Origin: Candidatus Bruticola papionis
GTDB lineage: Bacteria; Vulcanimicrobiota; Xenobia; Xenobiales; Xenobiaceae
Direction of reading: 5' to 3'
Length of the DNA: 64,000 nucleotides
Assembly: GCA_002407045.1 (NCBI GenBank)
Contig: DHKB01000034.1
Location: forward strand, 52,137-116,136
A program made the position numbers and the translations under genes. Below the pieces are notes generated by a model, which was not told the origin of the DNA, ran no database searches, and worked only from the letters and a program-made list of their open reading frames with translations. Below, piece by piece: positions 17,547 through 26,748 of the stretch; the stretch's first letter is position 1; the number at the start of each line of letters is the position of its first letter.

Positions 17547-18896
17547 CTAGGCCTCCTTCTTCTCAGGGACGACAGTTATCTCTACATATTTATTAAGATC
17601 AAGATACTTTTTAGCACAATCAGAAACAGACTGAGGAGTTACCTTACGATAGCGCTCTAAATCAGTTGAGAAAGAATCAGGCTTACCAAAGTGCCAATAG
17701 TAATTATTGAGCATGTCGGCCTTTTCGGAAATAAACTCGGCGTTGGCATAAAAAGCCGACTCGGTCATATTGACGACACGATCAATTTCTTGCTGACTGG
17801 GCGGATTATTTTGAATTTTACGAATCTCTTCGTTGACGATTTTTTGTACTTCGTCGAGACTGACACCAGGCTTAGGAATATAGCTTATAGTAAAGCAAGA
17901 ACCTAAATCGGAGCTAGATTGCTCAGCTTGGATACTTTGTACTATTTGTAATTCGTAAACCAGACGTTTATAAAGACGAGAATTTTTGCTATTGGTCAAA
18001 ATGGAAGCTAAAACATCCATATCAGCGTCGCCTTGAGCGTAAAGAGCCGGAGTGGGCCAGCTTTGAGAACGCAAAGGCAAAGCAACTTTGTCTTCAATAG
18101 TTTTTTTAACGACACCAGTAAGTTCTACAGGCTTAGCCTTAACACGCTCTACCTTAGGGCCAGGCTTAACTTCAGAGAACCATTTTTCTACCAAACGCTT
18201 AGTTTCTACTGGATCAATATCACCAGCCACAACTAAACTAGCATTGCTCGGAACATAATATTTTTTGAAGAAGTTGACTACATCATCATAACCGGCAGCG
18301 CTCAAATCTTCCATAGAGCCAATGACAGGCCAATTGTAAGGATGATCTTTAGGATAGAGCAAACGAGGCAATTCTAACCACATACGAGCGTAAGGACGAT
18401 TGAGATAGCTTTGACGCATCTCATTTTTAACGACGTCGCGCTGGCTGTCCACTACATTGGGAGACATAGAATCGAGCAAATAACCCATGCGATCAGATTC
18501 CAAGAATAAAGGCAATTCTAAAGCGCAAGAAGGGACTGAGCAATAGTAGTTGGTGCGATCTGTGCTAGTAGAAGCGTTGTTACTACCACCTACTCCCTCT
18601 AACAAACGATCAAATTCGCCTTCTTTGACATGTCCGGAACCTTCGAACATTAAGTGCTCAAACAAGTGAGCAAACCCAGTGCGACCAACTTGCTCGTTAC
18701 TAGAGCCAACCTTATACCAAATATTGGTATAAACCATAGGGATAGTGTGATCTTCATGTAAAATTACATGCAATCCGTTAGGCAAATCAAATTCTGTATA
18801 AGGGACTTGCATGTCTCCCCCGCCAGCTTCCTGAGCTGAAGCAGGAGCAGCAGCCATACAAAGGGCCATAGCCAAACCGCATAACGCTTTGCGCAT
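17547..18896 (-). CDS. M16-family zinc peptidase, active subunit
   Basis: This 449-residue exported peptidase has a clear signal peptide (1-21, ending ASA) and an inverted zinc motif HLFEH at residues 77-81, with the third ligand in VVKNEMRQ (Glu 159). The following FDRLLEGVGGSNNASTS is a family hallmark. Together with the downstream inactive homologue it forms a typical bacterial M16B pair. GGAGG lies 10 bases upstream of the ATG. It is the first gene of a two-gene operon. Confidence 0.9.
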   Translation of the reverse strand: MRKALCGLAMALCMAAAPASAQEAGGGDMQVPYTEFDLPNGLHVILHEDHTIPMVYTNIWYKVGSSNEQVGRTGFAHLFEHLMFEGSGHVKEGEFDRLLEGVGGSNNASTSTDRTNYYCSVPSCALELPLFLESDRMGYLLDSMSPNVVDSQRDVVKNEMRQSYLNRPYARMWLELPRLLYPKDHPYNWPVIGSMEDLSAAGYDDVVNFFKKYYVPSNASLVVAGDIDPVETKRLVEKWFSEVKPGPKVERVKAKPVELTGVVKKTIEDKVALPLRSQSWPTPALYAQGDADMDVLASILTNSKNSRLYKRLVYELQIVQSIQAEQSSSDLGSCFTISYIPKPGVSLDEVQKIVNEEIRKIQNNPPSQQEIDRVVNMTESAFYANAEFISEKADMLNNYYWHFGKPDSFSTDLERYRKVTPQSVSDCAKKYLDLNKYVEITVVPEKKEA

Positions 18897-18993
18897 ATGT
18901 ATAATTCCTCCAAAAAGATTGGCCTCTAGCAGCTATAAGCCGCAGAGATTCTTTAGTATACTAATCGATTTTATCAGAAAAGACTAATTTACA

Positions 18994-19938
18994 TTAAATT
19001 AAACCGCGCTGTTCACTTTGAGCAGCAATTTCCGAATCGGAAACTGGCTTTGTCATAATACCAAGCATACGACATAAAGCCCAAGTCAATTCCGATCTGT
19101 TCATAGTGAAGAAATGGAAAGATTCGATACCAGCTTTGCGCAAAATTAATAACATTCCGGCTGCCACTTGCATAGCCAACATATTGCGTATTCCTGGCAC
19201 ATCATCTAAACCGTCGAAAAGTTTTACGATCCAATCTGGTAATTTAGCGCCACAAGTACGACTGAATTGCAAAAGACTTTTAGCATTGGTTACAGGCATA
19301 ATTCCGGGAACAATGGGAATCTCGATATGATGTTTTTCAGCCCTATCCAAAAGGCGAAAATAATCATCAGCATCAAAGAAATATTGGGTGATAGCTCGAG
19401 TAGCTCCGGCATCAATCTTTCTTTTTAAAACTTCCATATCAAAATCAAGAGATTTTGATTCGGGATGGCCTTCGGGGAAAGCAGCTACACTAATTTCAAA
19501 ATCACCGATTTTGCGCAAACCAGCCACTAAATCACAGCAATAACGATATCCTTGAGGATGTGGCTCGTAAACAGAAGATCCTTTGGGAGGATCGCCTCGC
19601 AAAGCCACAATATGACGTATGCCAGCTTCCCAATACCGCCTAGCAATTTCGTCAATTTCAGCACGACTAGCTCCAGCACAAGTTAAATGGGAAGCCGGAA
19701 CTAAAGAAGTTTCTTTGGCAATGCGAGTTACAATATTGTGAGTACGTTCTCTAGTAGAGCCACCTGCTCCGTAAGTTACTCCCACAAATTCTGGACGCAG
19801 AGGTTCAAGGCGCACAATAGTATGCCACAGCGTTTGCTCAGCCTCGGGAGTTTTGGGAGGGAAGAACTCAAAAGAAACTTTAGGCGGATTAGTGCAAAAA
19901 AAATCCTTGAGCTCAGAAATTTCTATCAGCTTTTTCAA
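18994..19938 (-). CDS. metF: 5,10-methylenetetrahydrofolate reductase
   Basis: This 314-residue flavoprotein reduces methylene-THF to methyl-THF for methionine synthesis. Diagnostic stretches are VSFEFFPPKT near the start, GVTYGAGGSTRE, HLTCAGASR, ALRGDPP, AAFPEGHPES and ITQYFFD, all in the expected order. The start is TTG with AGGAG six bases upstream. The length is slightly above E. coli MetF (296). It is the only folate gene in view and is preceded by the terminator of the ferredoxin gene. Confidence 0.95.
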   Translation of the reverse strand: MKKLIEISELKDFFCTNPPKVSFEFFPPKTPEAEQTLWHTIVRLEPLRPEFVGVTYGAGGSTRERTHNIVTRIAKETSLVPASHLTCAGASRAEIDEIARRYWEAGIRHIVALRGDPPKGSSVYEPHPQGYRYCCDLVAGLRKIGDFEISVAAFPEGHPESKSLDFDMEVLKRKIDAGATRAITQYFFDADDYFRLLDRAEKHHIEIPIVPGIMPVTNAKSLLQFSRTCGAKLPDWIVKLFDGLDDVPGIRNMLAMQVAAGMLLILRKAGIESFHFFTMNRSELTWALCRMLGIMTKPVSDSEIAAQSEQRGLI

Positions 19939-19973
19939 GGCGTACTCCTAAATAACAAAGGGAAAAAATACAC

Positions 19974-20042
19974 AAAAAAAGCGGCACCTCTACTGAAGCT
20001 GAGAACGGCAAACCGCTCCCCGCCTCAGTGCAGACCGCTTTT
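19974..20042 (-). terminator. Terminator after the ferredoxin gene
   Basis: AAAAGCGG pairs with CCGCTTTTTTT around a folded interior of about 50 bases on the minus strand, between the ferredoxin stop and the metF start. Confidence 0.6.
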
Positions 20043-20075
20043 ATACCCTTAAAAGGGATGATCTAATTCGCGAAA

Positions 20076-20309
20076 TTACTTGTAGAATTCAGCGTTGATC
20101 TGGATGAACTGCTCTTTGTCAGCGGGGAGTTCATCATCAGCATAGATGGCGTCGGCGCCACAGCAGCTCTTGCAAGCTCCGCAGTCGATGCATACTTCGG
20201 GGTTGATGAAGTACTGGGATTCGCCGTCAGCAGTGTGAATGGCTTCTACGGGGCAATTCTCGGCGCAGGAACCGCAAGTGATACAAGAATCGGTAATTAC
20301 ATGAGGCAT
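20076..20309 (-). CDS. Small 2[4Fe-4S] ferredoxin
   Basis: This 77-residue bacterial-type ferredoxin has two clusters. The first is canonical (CITCGSCAENCPVEAI). The second reads CIDCGACKSCCGADAI: the CxxCxxCxxxC spacing is kept, but there is an extra Cys before the last ligand and Gly replaces the usual Pro after it. A C-terminal helix of about 20 residues follows. It is a cytosolic electron carrier for low-potential reactions. It stands alone with its own terminator, so the partner enzyme is not known. Confidence 0.92.
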   Translation of the reverse strand: MPHVITDSCITCGSCAENCPVEAIHTADGESQYFINPEVCIDCGACKSCCGADAIYADDELPADKEQFIQINAEFYK

Positions 20310-20456
20310 GTTCTCTAAATTCCTCTACTTTAAGTGTTGCGATGTCTAGATCGCATTGGCCCTTTGGTTCACGTTGAAACGTTTTTTTCCTACTTATCGG
20401 AAATGTTTTTCAACTAAAGCCAAGAGCTATAATAAAAAGAGATCAATTATCTTTGG

Positions 20457-21395
20457 TTAATTTCCTAAAACATCGCCTACAGCCAAGCGACGACCGGCCA
20501 TAAAAGCTGCTCCGTCCATCCAGCCTTTGCCAGCAGGCTTAACTAAACGCAAGACAACAGTTCCTTTGCCAGTAGCTACAACATAGCCTTGTCCTTTTAT
20601 TTGGCCCAAGACTCGCCCTGGGACAGCGCTCACAGAGTCTTCTTCCCACGCTACTACGGGAGCTTGGCCAATTTTTAGCACTTGACCGTTGTGTAAGGTA
20701 GCGGCCTCTGGTTCGCTGTAGAGCGCTCTAACAAAGTTGGCTGTCTCTTCAGCTGTCTTATGCCAGTCAATAAAAAGATCTTCACGCTTAAAAGGCTTAG
20801 TATAGTTGAATTCACCTTGCTGAGGCTGAGCTTTTAAGGTTCCAGCCTCCAGCCCAATAGCCGTTTCTACTAGCATATCGGCGCCAATTTCAGCTAAGCG
20901 CTCCATAAGCTCAGAGCCACTTTCCTGTGGGGCAATTTCTACTTCTTGGCGCATGAGTATAGCTCCAGTATCATAACCTTCTTCCATAATGAAAGTAGAG
21001 ACACCAGTAATTTTATCTCCAGCCATAATAGCTGCTTGCACAGGAATAGCCCCACGGTGACGAGGCAAAAGCGAAGGATGTAAATTGACACAACCTAAGC
21101 GAGGCAATTCCAAGAGACTCTTGGGAATAAGCTTGGCGTAAGCGGCCACCAAAATAATATCTGGTTTGAGCTCTTCAACTAACTTTAAAAACTCAGGATC
21201 GCGTACTTTTAAAGGTTGATAAACTGGTAAACCTAGCTCCAAAGCCGCAACTTTGACCGGAGGTGGAGTAAGTTTGTTACCTCGCCCCTTGGGCTTATCA
21301 GGTTGAGTAACAACAGCGACAACTTCAAAGCGTTCAGCCAATTTTTTCAAAGAAGGAACGGCAAACTGGGGAGTTCCCATATACAATACACGCAT
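20457..21395 (-). CDS. fmt: Methionyl-tRNA formyltransferase
   Basis: This 312-residue enzyme formylates initiator Met-tRNA using 10-formyl-THF. The start MRVLYMGTPQFA, the catalytic segment LHPSLLPRHRGAIPVQ and GVSTFIMEEGYDTGAIL are diagnostic, and a C-terminal OB-like domain follows. I chose ATG 21395 rather than the TTG at 21410 because it fits the family N-terminus and has GAGAG 8 bases upstream. It directly follows the deformylase gene def, the classic pair that adds and removes the formyl group. Confidence 0.95.
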   Translation of the reverse strand: MRVLYMGTPQFAVPSLKKLAERFEVVAVVTQPDKPKGRGNKLTPPPVKVAALELGLPVYQPLKVRDPEFLKLVEELKPDIILVAAYAKLIPKSLLELPRLGCVNLHPSLLPRHRGAIPVQAAIMAGDKITGVSTFIMEEGYDTGAILMRQEVEIAPQESGSELMERLAEIGADMLVETAIGLEAGTLKAQPQQGEFNYTKPFKREDLFIDWHKTAEETANFVRALYSEPEAATLHNGQVLKIGQAPVVAWEEDSVSAVPGRVLGQIKGQGYVVATGKGTVVLRLVKPAGKGWMDGAAFMAGRRLAVGDVLGN

Positions 21396-21410
21396 GTATT
21401 CGTCTCTCAA

Positions 21411-22010
21411 TTAAGCTTTCGTATCTTCTTCAGCGGAAGTATTTTCAGTGGAAGTTACTTCATTTTTAATTTCAGTAGACTCCCCGACTTCCGTTCTTTC
21501 TTCAGTTGCTTTGAAAGCTTCTTGTTCAGCTTCTGTTTCTTCTTCTGGATTGGCTGTTACTGGATGCACATTTTCAGCGATATCGATATAGACGCGTCCA
21601 TCCAAGTGATCACATTCATGCTGAGCACAACGAGCGAAGAGTCCTTCTCCTTCATAGCTGACTCTTTGACCATTCTCATCCAAGCCGCTCAAGCGGACTT
21701 TAGAACAACGCCATACTTCACCTTCTAATCCAGGATAAGAGAGGCAACCTTCCATGCCCAATTCTTCTTCGTCACTCAAAAAAGTGACTTTAGGGTTGGC
21801 TAATTTGATAGGGCCGTCACCTACATCTATAACGATTAAACGGCGGGAAATTCCTACTTGAGGAGCAGCTAAACCTACACCAGGAGCCGCATACATAGTT
21901 TCCAACATGCGATCAAAGATATCGCGAACCTTCTGATCGACTCTCTCTACAGGTTTGCATTTGCGACGTAAAATAGGATCATCGTTAATTCTTATTTTAA
22001 ATGTAGACAT
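21411..22010 (-). CDS. def: Peptide deformylase with acidic C-terminal tail
   Basis: This 199-residue enzyme removes the formyl group from nascent proteins. All three motifs are present: GVGLAAPQVG, EGCLSYPG and the metal site HECDH. After the catalytic domain (about 1-150) there is a Glu/Thr-rich tail of about 45 residues not usual in the family and probably disordered. AAGGA lies 10 bases before the ATG. fmt follows with no gap to speak of. Confidence 0.95.
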   Translation of the reverse strand: MSTFKIRINDDPILRRKCKPVERVDQKVRDIFDRMLETMYAAPGVGLAAPQVGISRRLIVIDVGDGPIKLANPKVTFLSDEEELGMEGCLSYPGLEGEVWRCSKVRLSGLDENGQRVSYEGEGLFARCAQHECDHLDGRVYIDIAENVHPVTANPEEETEAEQEAFKATEERTEVGESTEIKNEVTSTENTSAEEDTKA

Positions 22011-22032
22011 AATACTTTTCCTTAAATAACAA

Positions 22033-22098
22033 GACCGAATGTCGGCCTACAGAAACTTTTTCTAGGGAAAAAGACCCGCTACCAATTGACACTCGGTC
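22033..22098 (-). terminator. Long inverted repeat upstream of def
   Basis: GACCGA-TGTC (22033-22043) pairs with GACA-TCGGTC (22088-22098) with one mismatch. An inner CTTTTT/AAAAAG hairpin lies between. It sits between the stalk-domain gene and def, and could be a terminator or a leader structure. Confidence 0.35.
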
Positions 22099-22180
22099 GT
22101 AGCTTAATCAACGCAGCTCCCTAATAGCCATTGACAGTATTTTACCGAAAGCTTAGGGAACTGACGCCAGCAGAATCATC

Positions 22181-23191
22181 TTAGAAAGAAGGAGCGAACT
22201 CATTCATAGGATCAGACTCTTTTTCTTCAGCAGGAGCTGCCGGTTTAGCTTGAGTCTCGGCAGGAGCCGGAGTGGCTTTAACTTTGGGTTGCTCAGCAGG
22301 CTTTTCAACTTTGGGCGGATCATGCATAATGAGAGCTTTACAATCGACCGGCACTCTATTGTAGTTGAACCAAATAGGGTTGTCAGGAGTGAAAGTATAG
22401 CTTTGTCCAGCTTCCAAAATACCTACATCTTTGCTCCAAGTGTTTACTACAGTTCCATCATAAAGCACGGCATTGACGTTAAACTGTACGCCACTGAGAG
22501 AAGTATTGCCAGTATTGGTAATTTTGGCACTATTAAAGTGGACTTCAGCAGTATAGGCACCACCGGCATCGTTATTAAACCAATCAATACTATTGACAGC
22601 AATAGGAGATTGAGAATTACTGCCATCAGTTTCGATTTTGCCCTGGGCGTTAAGTTTGTACTTTACTTCACCACCGCTTTTTTTAGCTGAATCAACATTT
22701 TTACCAGCACCTTTGGAAACGCTGGAACGCGGAGTAGCTGCAGCTACTTGAGCTTTGGTAACAGGGACGATTAAATCGATACTGCCAATAGCTGAGGAAA
22801 CTGTATATTTTAAACCAAAATATTTAGCGAAAGTCTGTACATCAACAGTTAAACGGCCAGCCCTAAGAGCAGTAGGCAGAACAAATTCTTTGCCGCCAAA
22901 AACTACCTTGCTAATATCCGAAGTAAGGAGAGGACCATTATCTTCTCCTTTAAAACTCTTCTTAGATTCTGTGGCAGTATAAACGTACAACTTGCTGCCA
23001 TCCAAATTCCAAGTGTAATTTAAGGACTTAAGTAAATCGTCCAAATTTGCTTTGACAGTTTCTCCGGAAATAACGGCACTGCCTTTAAATGGACGGTTGC
23101 GTACATAGAAATCGTAATCAGCGGCACTTACTGAAGCGGCAGAGCCCAGTAAAATAGCAGCCGTCAAAAAGCCATAGAAAAATTTGTTCAT
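22181..23191 (-). CDS. Exported protein with a copper amine oxidase N-like (stalk) domain
   Basis: This protein is about 336 residues from the chosen ATG at 23191, which has GGAGG close by and is followed directly by a signal peptide (MNKFFYGFLTAAILLG...VSAA). The longer upstream frame has no such support. Residues about 25-140 look like the amine oxidase N-terminal/stalk domain: paired beta units with YDFYVRNRPFKGSAVIS and an SLNYTWNLDGSKLYVYT hairpin. A second beta-sandwich-like region (about 185-290) follows, then a Pro/Ala/Glu-rich tail. The family is found in cell-envelope proteins; the exact function is unknown. Confidence 0.65.
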   Translation of the reverse strand: MNKFFYGFLTAAILLGSAASVSAADYDFYVRNRPFKGSAVISGETVKANLDDLLKSLNYTWNLDGSKLYVYTATESKKSFKGEDNGPLLTSDISKVVFGGKEFVLPTALRAGRLTVDVQTFAKYFGLKYTVSSAIGSIDLIVPVTKAQVAAATPRSSVSKGAGKNVDSAKKSGGEVKYKLNAQGKIETDGSNSQSPIAVNSIDWFNNDAGGAYTAEVHFNSAKITNTGNTSLSGVQFNVNAVLYDGTVVNTWSKDVGILEAGQSYTFTPDNPIWFNYNRVPVDCKALIMHDPPKVEKPAEQPKVKATPAPAETQAKPAAPAEEKESDPMNEFAPSF

Positions 23192-23404
23192 TCTTAGTCC
23201 TCCAAAAATATGAGAAACTTCTTCCTGCCGAATTGCACTTTTTAGCGAACGGCACTGCTTCAAAGGTAGCAAAAACAAAGTGCTATAAAATGCGCTGCCC
23301 TTTCAGCAATTCAGCCGAACCACCTCAGCATCTCTGAAGTTTGAAATTCAACATAGACAAAGAATATCCGCCCGCCACAGCTCACAAACAATGTAGTCAA
23401 AAGA

Positions 23405-23450
23405 GAGCCCAATTTGACAGCAAATAAAAACGCTGCTGAAAATAGGGCTC
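23405..23450 (-). terminator. Possible terminator after der
   Basis: GAGCCC/GGGCTC (23405-23410 with 23445-23450) encloses a CAGC/GCTG inner pair and is followed by TCTCTTTT on the minus strand. The stem is short, so support is moderate. Confidence 0.4.
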
Positions 23451-23462
23451 CAAGCCAGCGAA

Positions 23463-24836
23463 CTACTTCACAAACTTTAGGTCTATAGGCGTACCTACAA
23501 AGCCAAAAGCTTCGCGCAACTGATTTTCCAGATAGCGCTTATAAGAGAAGTGAACTAAATCGGGAGAGTTGCACTTAAAGGTAAAACGAGGCGGAGCGCT
23601 GGGTCTCTGGCTCACATATTTTATTTTCAAACGCTCACCCTTGTAACTTGGCGGTGGCCTTAAAGCTACAGCTTCTTTAACAACTTGGTTGAGTACAGGA
23701 GTGGGAACTCGGCGGCAAGATTCGTCATATGAATCTAAAGCTGCTTCCAAAATTTCATCGACTCCGTCACCAGTCAGAGCGGAAGAGAAAATAACTGGAG
23801 CATAAGCCATAAACTCCAAATCTTTGCCCAACTTTTTGACAAAGCGCTGTTTCCATTCCTCAACTTTAGCTCCGTTGGCCAGACCTTCTCCTTCTTCTCC
23901 AGCTAATTCACGCACTAAGTCCCATTTATTGACTACAATAACGGAAGGCTTACCAGATTCGTGAATATCGCCAGCTACGCGCTTATCTTGAGCTACCACG
24001 CCATCTCTGGCATCGATAACCAAAATAGCTACATCAGCTTTTTCTAAAGATTGGGAAGCTCTGACACTAGAATAGAACTCGACACTCTCATCGACCTTAG
24101 CTTGACGGCGCAAACCAGCAGTATCAATTAAGCGCACTACTCTATCACCGTATTCGACTACGGTTTCTACGGAATCACGCGTAGTTCCAGCCTGATCGTG
24201 AACGATACTGCGCTCCTGACCTATAAGGCGATTCATAGTAGAAGATTTGCCCACATTGGGACGGCCTACCAAAGCGATAGAGACTTCCTGCTCCTCACTA
24301 GGCTTAACCTCGGCAGGCAATCTTTCTAAAATAGCATCAAGAAGATCTCCAGTGGAGATACCGTGAATGGCCGAAACAGGATAGGGATCGCCCATGCCCA
24401 AAGCATAAAATTCGACAGCATGAGTTTCAATATCTAGAGTTTCGGCTTTGTTGGCAATAAGCAATACCGGTTTCTTAGAGCGACGTAAGATATTAGCTAC
24501 TTCTTCATCCAAAGGTTGGACACCAGCACGAATATCAACAACAAAAAGCACTAAATCAGATTCATCGACAGCCGTTTGAGCTTGTTGATGAATATCGCGG
24601 CGCAGAATATCGGGGTCGTTAGGATCGATACCTCCGGTATCGCAAACGGTAAAAGTACGTCCATTCCACTCACATGTACCGTAAATACGGTCGCGAGTAA
24701 TGCCAGGCGTATCTTCTACAATAGCTTTGCGCTCGCCAGTCAAACGATTAAACAGCGCCGATTTACCCACATTGGGGCGACCGACTATAGCTACCATAGC
24801 GTTGCTGTTTAAACGCGGCTTAGCTTGATTGTTCAT
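23463..24836 (-). CDS. der: Ribosome-assembly GTPase Der (EngA)
   Basis: This 457-residue protein has two tandem GTPase domains, the hallmark of Der: GRPNVGKS at 19-26 and again near 191, each followed by a DTGG or DTAG switch (VCDTGGID and LIDTAGLR) and an NK-D motif (NKAE and NKWD). A C-terminal KH-like domain follows. It is essential for 50S subunit maturation. It is downstream of cmk and plsC in the same direction, an arrangement seen in many bacteria. Confidence 0.97.
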   Translation of the reverse strand: MNNQAKPRLNSNAMVAIVGRPNVGKSALFNRLTGERKAIVEDTPGITRDRIYGTCEWNGRTFTVCDTGGIDPNDPDILRRDIHQQAQTAVDESDLVLFVVDIRAGVQPLDEEVANILRRSKKPVLLIANKAETLDIETHAVEFYALGMGDPYPVSAIHGISTGDLLDAILERLPAEVKPSEEQEVSIALVGRPNVGKSSTMNRLIGQERSIVHDQAGTTRDSVETVVEYGDRVVRLIDTAGLRRQAKVDESVEFYSSVRASQSLEKADVAILVIDARDGVVAQDKRVAGDIHESGKPSVIVVNKWDLVRELAGEEGEGLANGAKVEEWKQRFVKKLGKDLEFMAYAPVIFSSALTGDGVDEILEAALDSYDESCRRVPTPVLNQVVKEAVALRPPPSYKGERLKIKYVSQRPSAPPRFTFKCNSPDLVHFSYKRYLENQLREAFGFVGTPIDLKFVK

Positions 24837-24938
24837 GTATTTTTATTTCCTATAGTTTTGTACAGGCAACTCTTGCAAAAGAACTGCCATTAAGTTAAAC
24901 ATTTGCAGCCCCGGCTTTGCGAAAGTCTGAGCTTTTTA

Positions 24939-25763
24939 TTAAGAGCGAGACACCGGCCCTAAAGCTTGCAATTGAGCAATCGAGCTCATAACCTGGTTGC
25001 AAACTTCTTTCATAGCCTTAGGATCGGGACGTTCATTTAAGGCTACAGGTATGGGTTTACCAAAGCGAACACTCAAACGACGTCCGCAAGGAATACCGTG
25101 ATTGTGCCCTATTTCATAAGTATTAAAAACACAAGCTGGAACTATTGGCACACCGCTTTTTAAGGCCATGACAGAAACTCCAAGCTTGCCTCTTTGCAAC
25201 TTTCCGTCTTTGGAACGGGTACCTTCAGGAAAAATCCCGACTATTCGACCATTCTTAAGCAAATCGATAGCTTGGTTGACAGAGCTACCATCTTTTGAGC
25301 TTCGATCCACCCAAACACAACCACAGCCAGCCAGAATTCTGCCCAAAACAGGAATCATAAAAAGCTCTTTTTTAGCTACAAAATGTACCTGTCTAAAACT
25401 GATAGCAATGCTAACCAGAGGCGGATCGAATAGAGACACATGGTTTGAGGCGATTAAGCACCCACCCTCTTTAGGAATATTTTCCAGTCCTTCAGCATCG
25501 ACTCCAAATAAAGTGTTACAGTATAAATATACAACACTGCGAGCAACTTTATATAAAGTTTGTTTAAAGTCTGGTGGCTTCAAGCAAACTTTGCCCAACG
25601 GTGTGTTGCGCAAACTTTCAGGAATTATCCGCAGCGAAGACAAAACAGTATCGCTAGCGCTAGCTTTGCCATCTGCAGGTGCTAAGTTCTCGGTAAGACT
25701 TGCAACAGCTACCGACTTATCCGAAAAAGTGTCGGTATTCTGACCCTGGCTTTGCTCACTCAT
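24939..25763 (-). CDS. plsC: 1-acyl-glycerol-3-phosphate acyltransferase (PlsC family)
   Basis: This is about 274 residues from the preferred ATG, which overlaps the cmk stop (ATGAGTGA). A GTG nine codons upstream is possible but has no ribosome site. The acyltransferase motifs are NHVSLFD (HX4D) and FPEGTRSKDG, with VPIVPACVF later. It makes phosphatidic acid at the inner membrane. The first 70 or so residues are low complexity and unusual for the family. It sits between cmk and der. Confidence 0.9.
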   Translation of the reverse strand: MSEQSQGQNTDTFSDKSVAVASLTENLAPADGKASASDTVLSSLRIIPESLRNTPLGKVCLKPPDFKQTLYKVARSVVYLYCNTLFGVDAEGLENIPKEGGCLIASNHVSLFDPPLVSIAISFRQVHFVAKKELFMIPVLGRILAGCGCVWVDRSSKDGSSVNQAIDLLKNGRIVGIFPEGTRSKDGKLQRGKLGVSVMALKSGVPIVPACVFNTYEIGHNHGIPCGRRLSVRFGKPIPVALNERPDPKAMKEVCNQVMSSIAQLQALGPVSRS

Positions 25764-26454
25764 AGGCAGAGACGGCCTCAGCATAATCACGACAAATTAT
25801 GTCGGCTACTTCTTCAGCACTCAGAGAGCTACAATCTATATAAGTAGCTCCTGGCGCTTTTACTAGAGGTGAATCAGCTCTATGAGTATCTTCATAGTCA
25901 CGCTCGGCCAATTGCTTATAAATATCATCGTAAGTGAGAGTGTTGCCAGGACGTTTTTGCATATCTAACAAACGACGGCGCGACCTCTCTTCCAAGCTGG
26001 CATCTAAGAAATACTTTAACCTAGCCTCAGGCAAAACGACAGTGCAAATATCGCGACCGGCCATAACAATGCCGCCCTCATTGGCAATTTGTTTTTGTCT
26101 TTCTACCATATCAGCTCTAACAGCCGAACAACTGGCCACCTTAGAGACCGCTCCACTTACCCTGGGACTATGTAAATCAGCGGTGATGTCATGTCCATCA
26201 ACAAAGACTTTGCAACCGGCGACATTGTCTTTATCTGGCTCGAGACGCAAATCTAAATTTTGCGATAACAGCCCTAAGGACTTAGCATCATCTAAAGCAC
26301 AATTTTGCTCCAGAGCTTGCCAAGTTGCGGCTCTATACATCATTCCGGTATCTAAATAGAGCAATCCTAAGCGAGCAGCAACTAAGCGAGCCACCGTGGT
26401 TTTACCTCCGGCAGCTGGCCCATCGATAGCGATATTGATATTGCGATTACACAT
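25756..26454 (-). CDS. cmk: Cytidylate kinase
   Basis: This is about 232 residues from the chosen ATG at 26454, which gives the family N-terminus (CNRNINIAIDGPAAGGKTT, P-loop near residues 9-17). Longer frames start at 26472 or 26490. Other hallmarks are LYLDTGMMYRAAT, the GRDICTVVLP segment and the LLDMQKRPG lid region. It phosphorylates CMP/dCMP. It is the first gene of the cmk-plsC-der run. Confidence 0.95.
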   Translation of the reverse strand: MCNRNINIAIDGPAAGGKTTVARLVAARLGLLYLDTGMMYRAATWQALEQNCALDDAKSLGLLSQNLDLRLEPDKDNVAGCKVFVDGHDITADLHSPRVSGAVSKVASCSAVRADMVERQKQIANEGGIVMAGRDICTVVLPEARLKYFLDASLEERSRRRLLDMQKRPGNTLTYDDIYKQLAERDYEDTHRADSPLVKAPGATYIDCSSLSAEEVADIICRDYAEAVSAYE

Positions 26455-26748
26455 GGTTCTGGAGTCCCTCATATATGCAAATAAACGCACTTCTCGAACT
26501 ACCTACTGAGGCGAGAAGACAAATTCCGGTGCGTTTCGCAGCATTTTCGCCAGACAGGTTCGCCATGCCAACCTTTATCCCCTACCTAAGAGGCGAAGTG
26601 CTTCTAGTAAGAATGGACTAAAACGGCCTTAAACGGCCATATGCTTTTAGTACAGCAGGAAAATACGCCAACTATCGAGAGATTTTGACATATTTGAACA
26701 TACATTCCCCAAAGTAAGCTAGGAATGCCGGACAAAAGGATTTTATTT

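Noticed and set aside
25168..25743. Plus-strand open frame of 191 codons
   Set aside because: It is antisense to plsC with its acyltransferase motifs and has no ribosome site.
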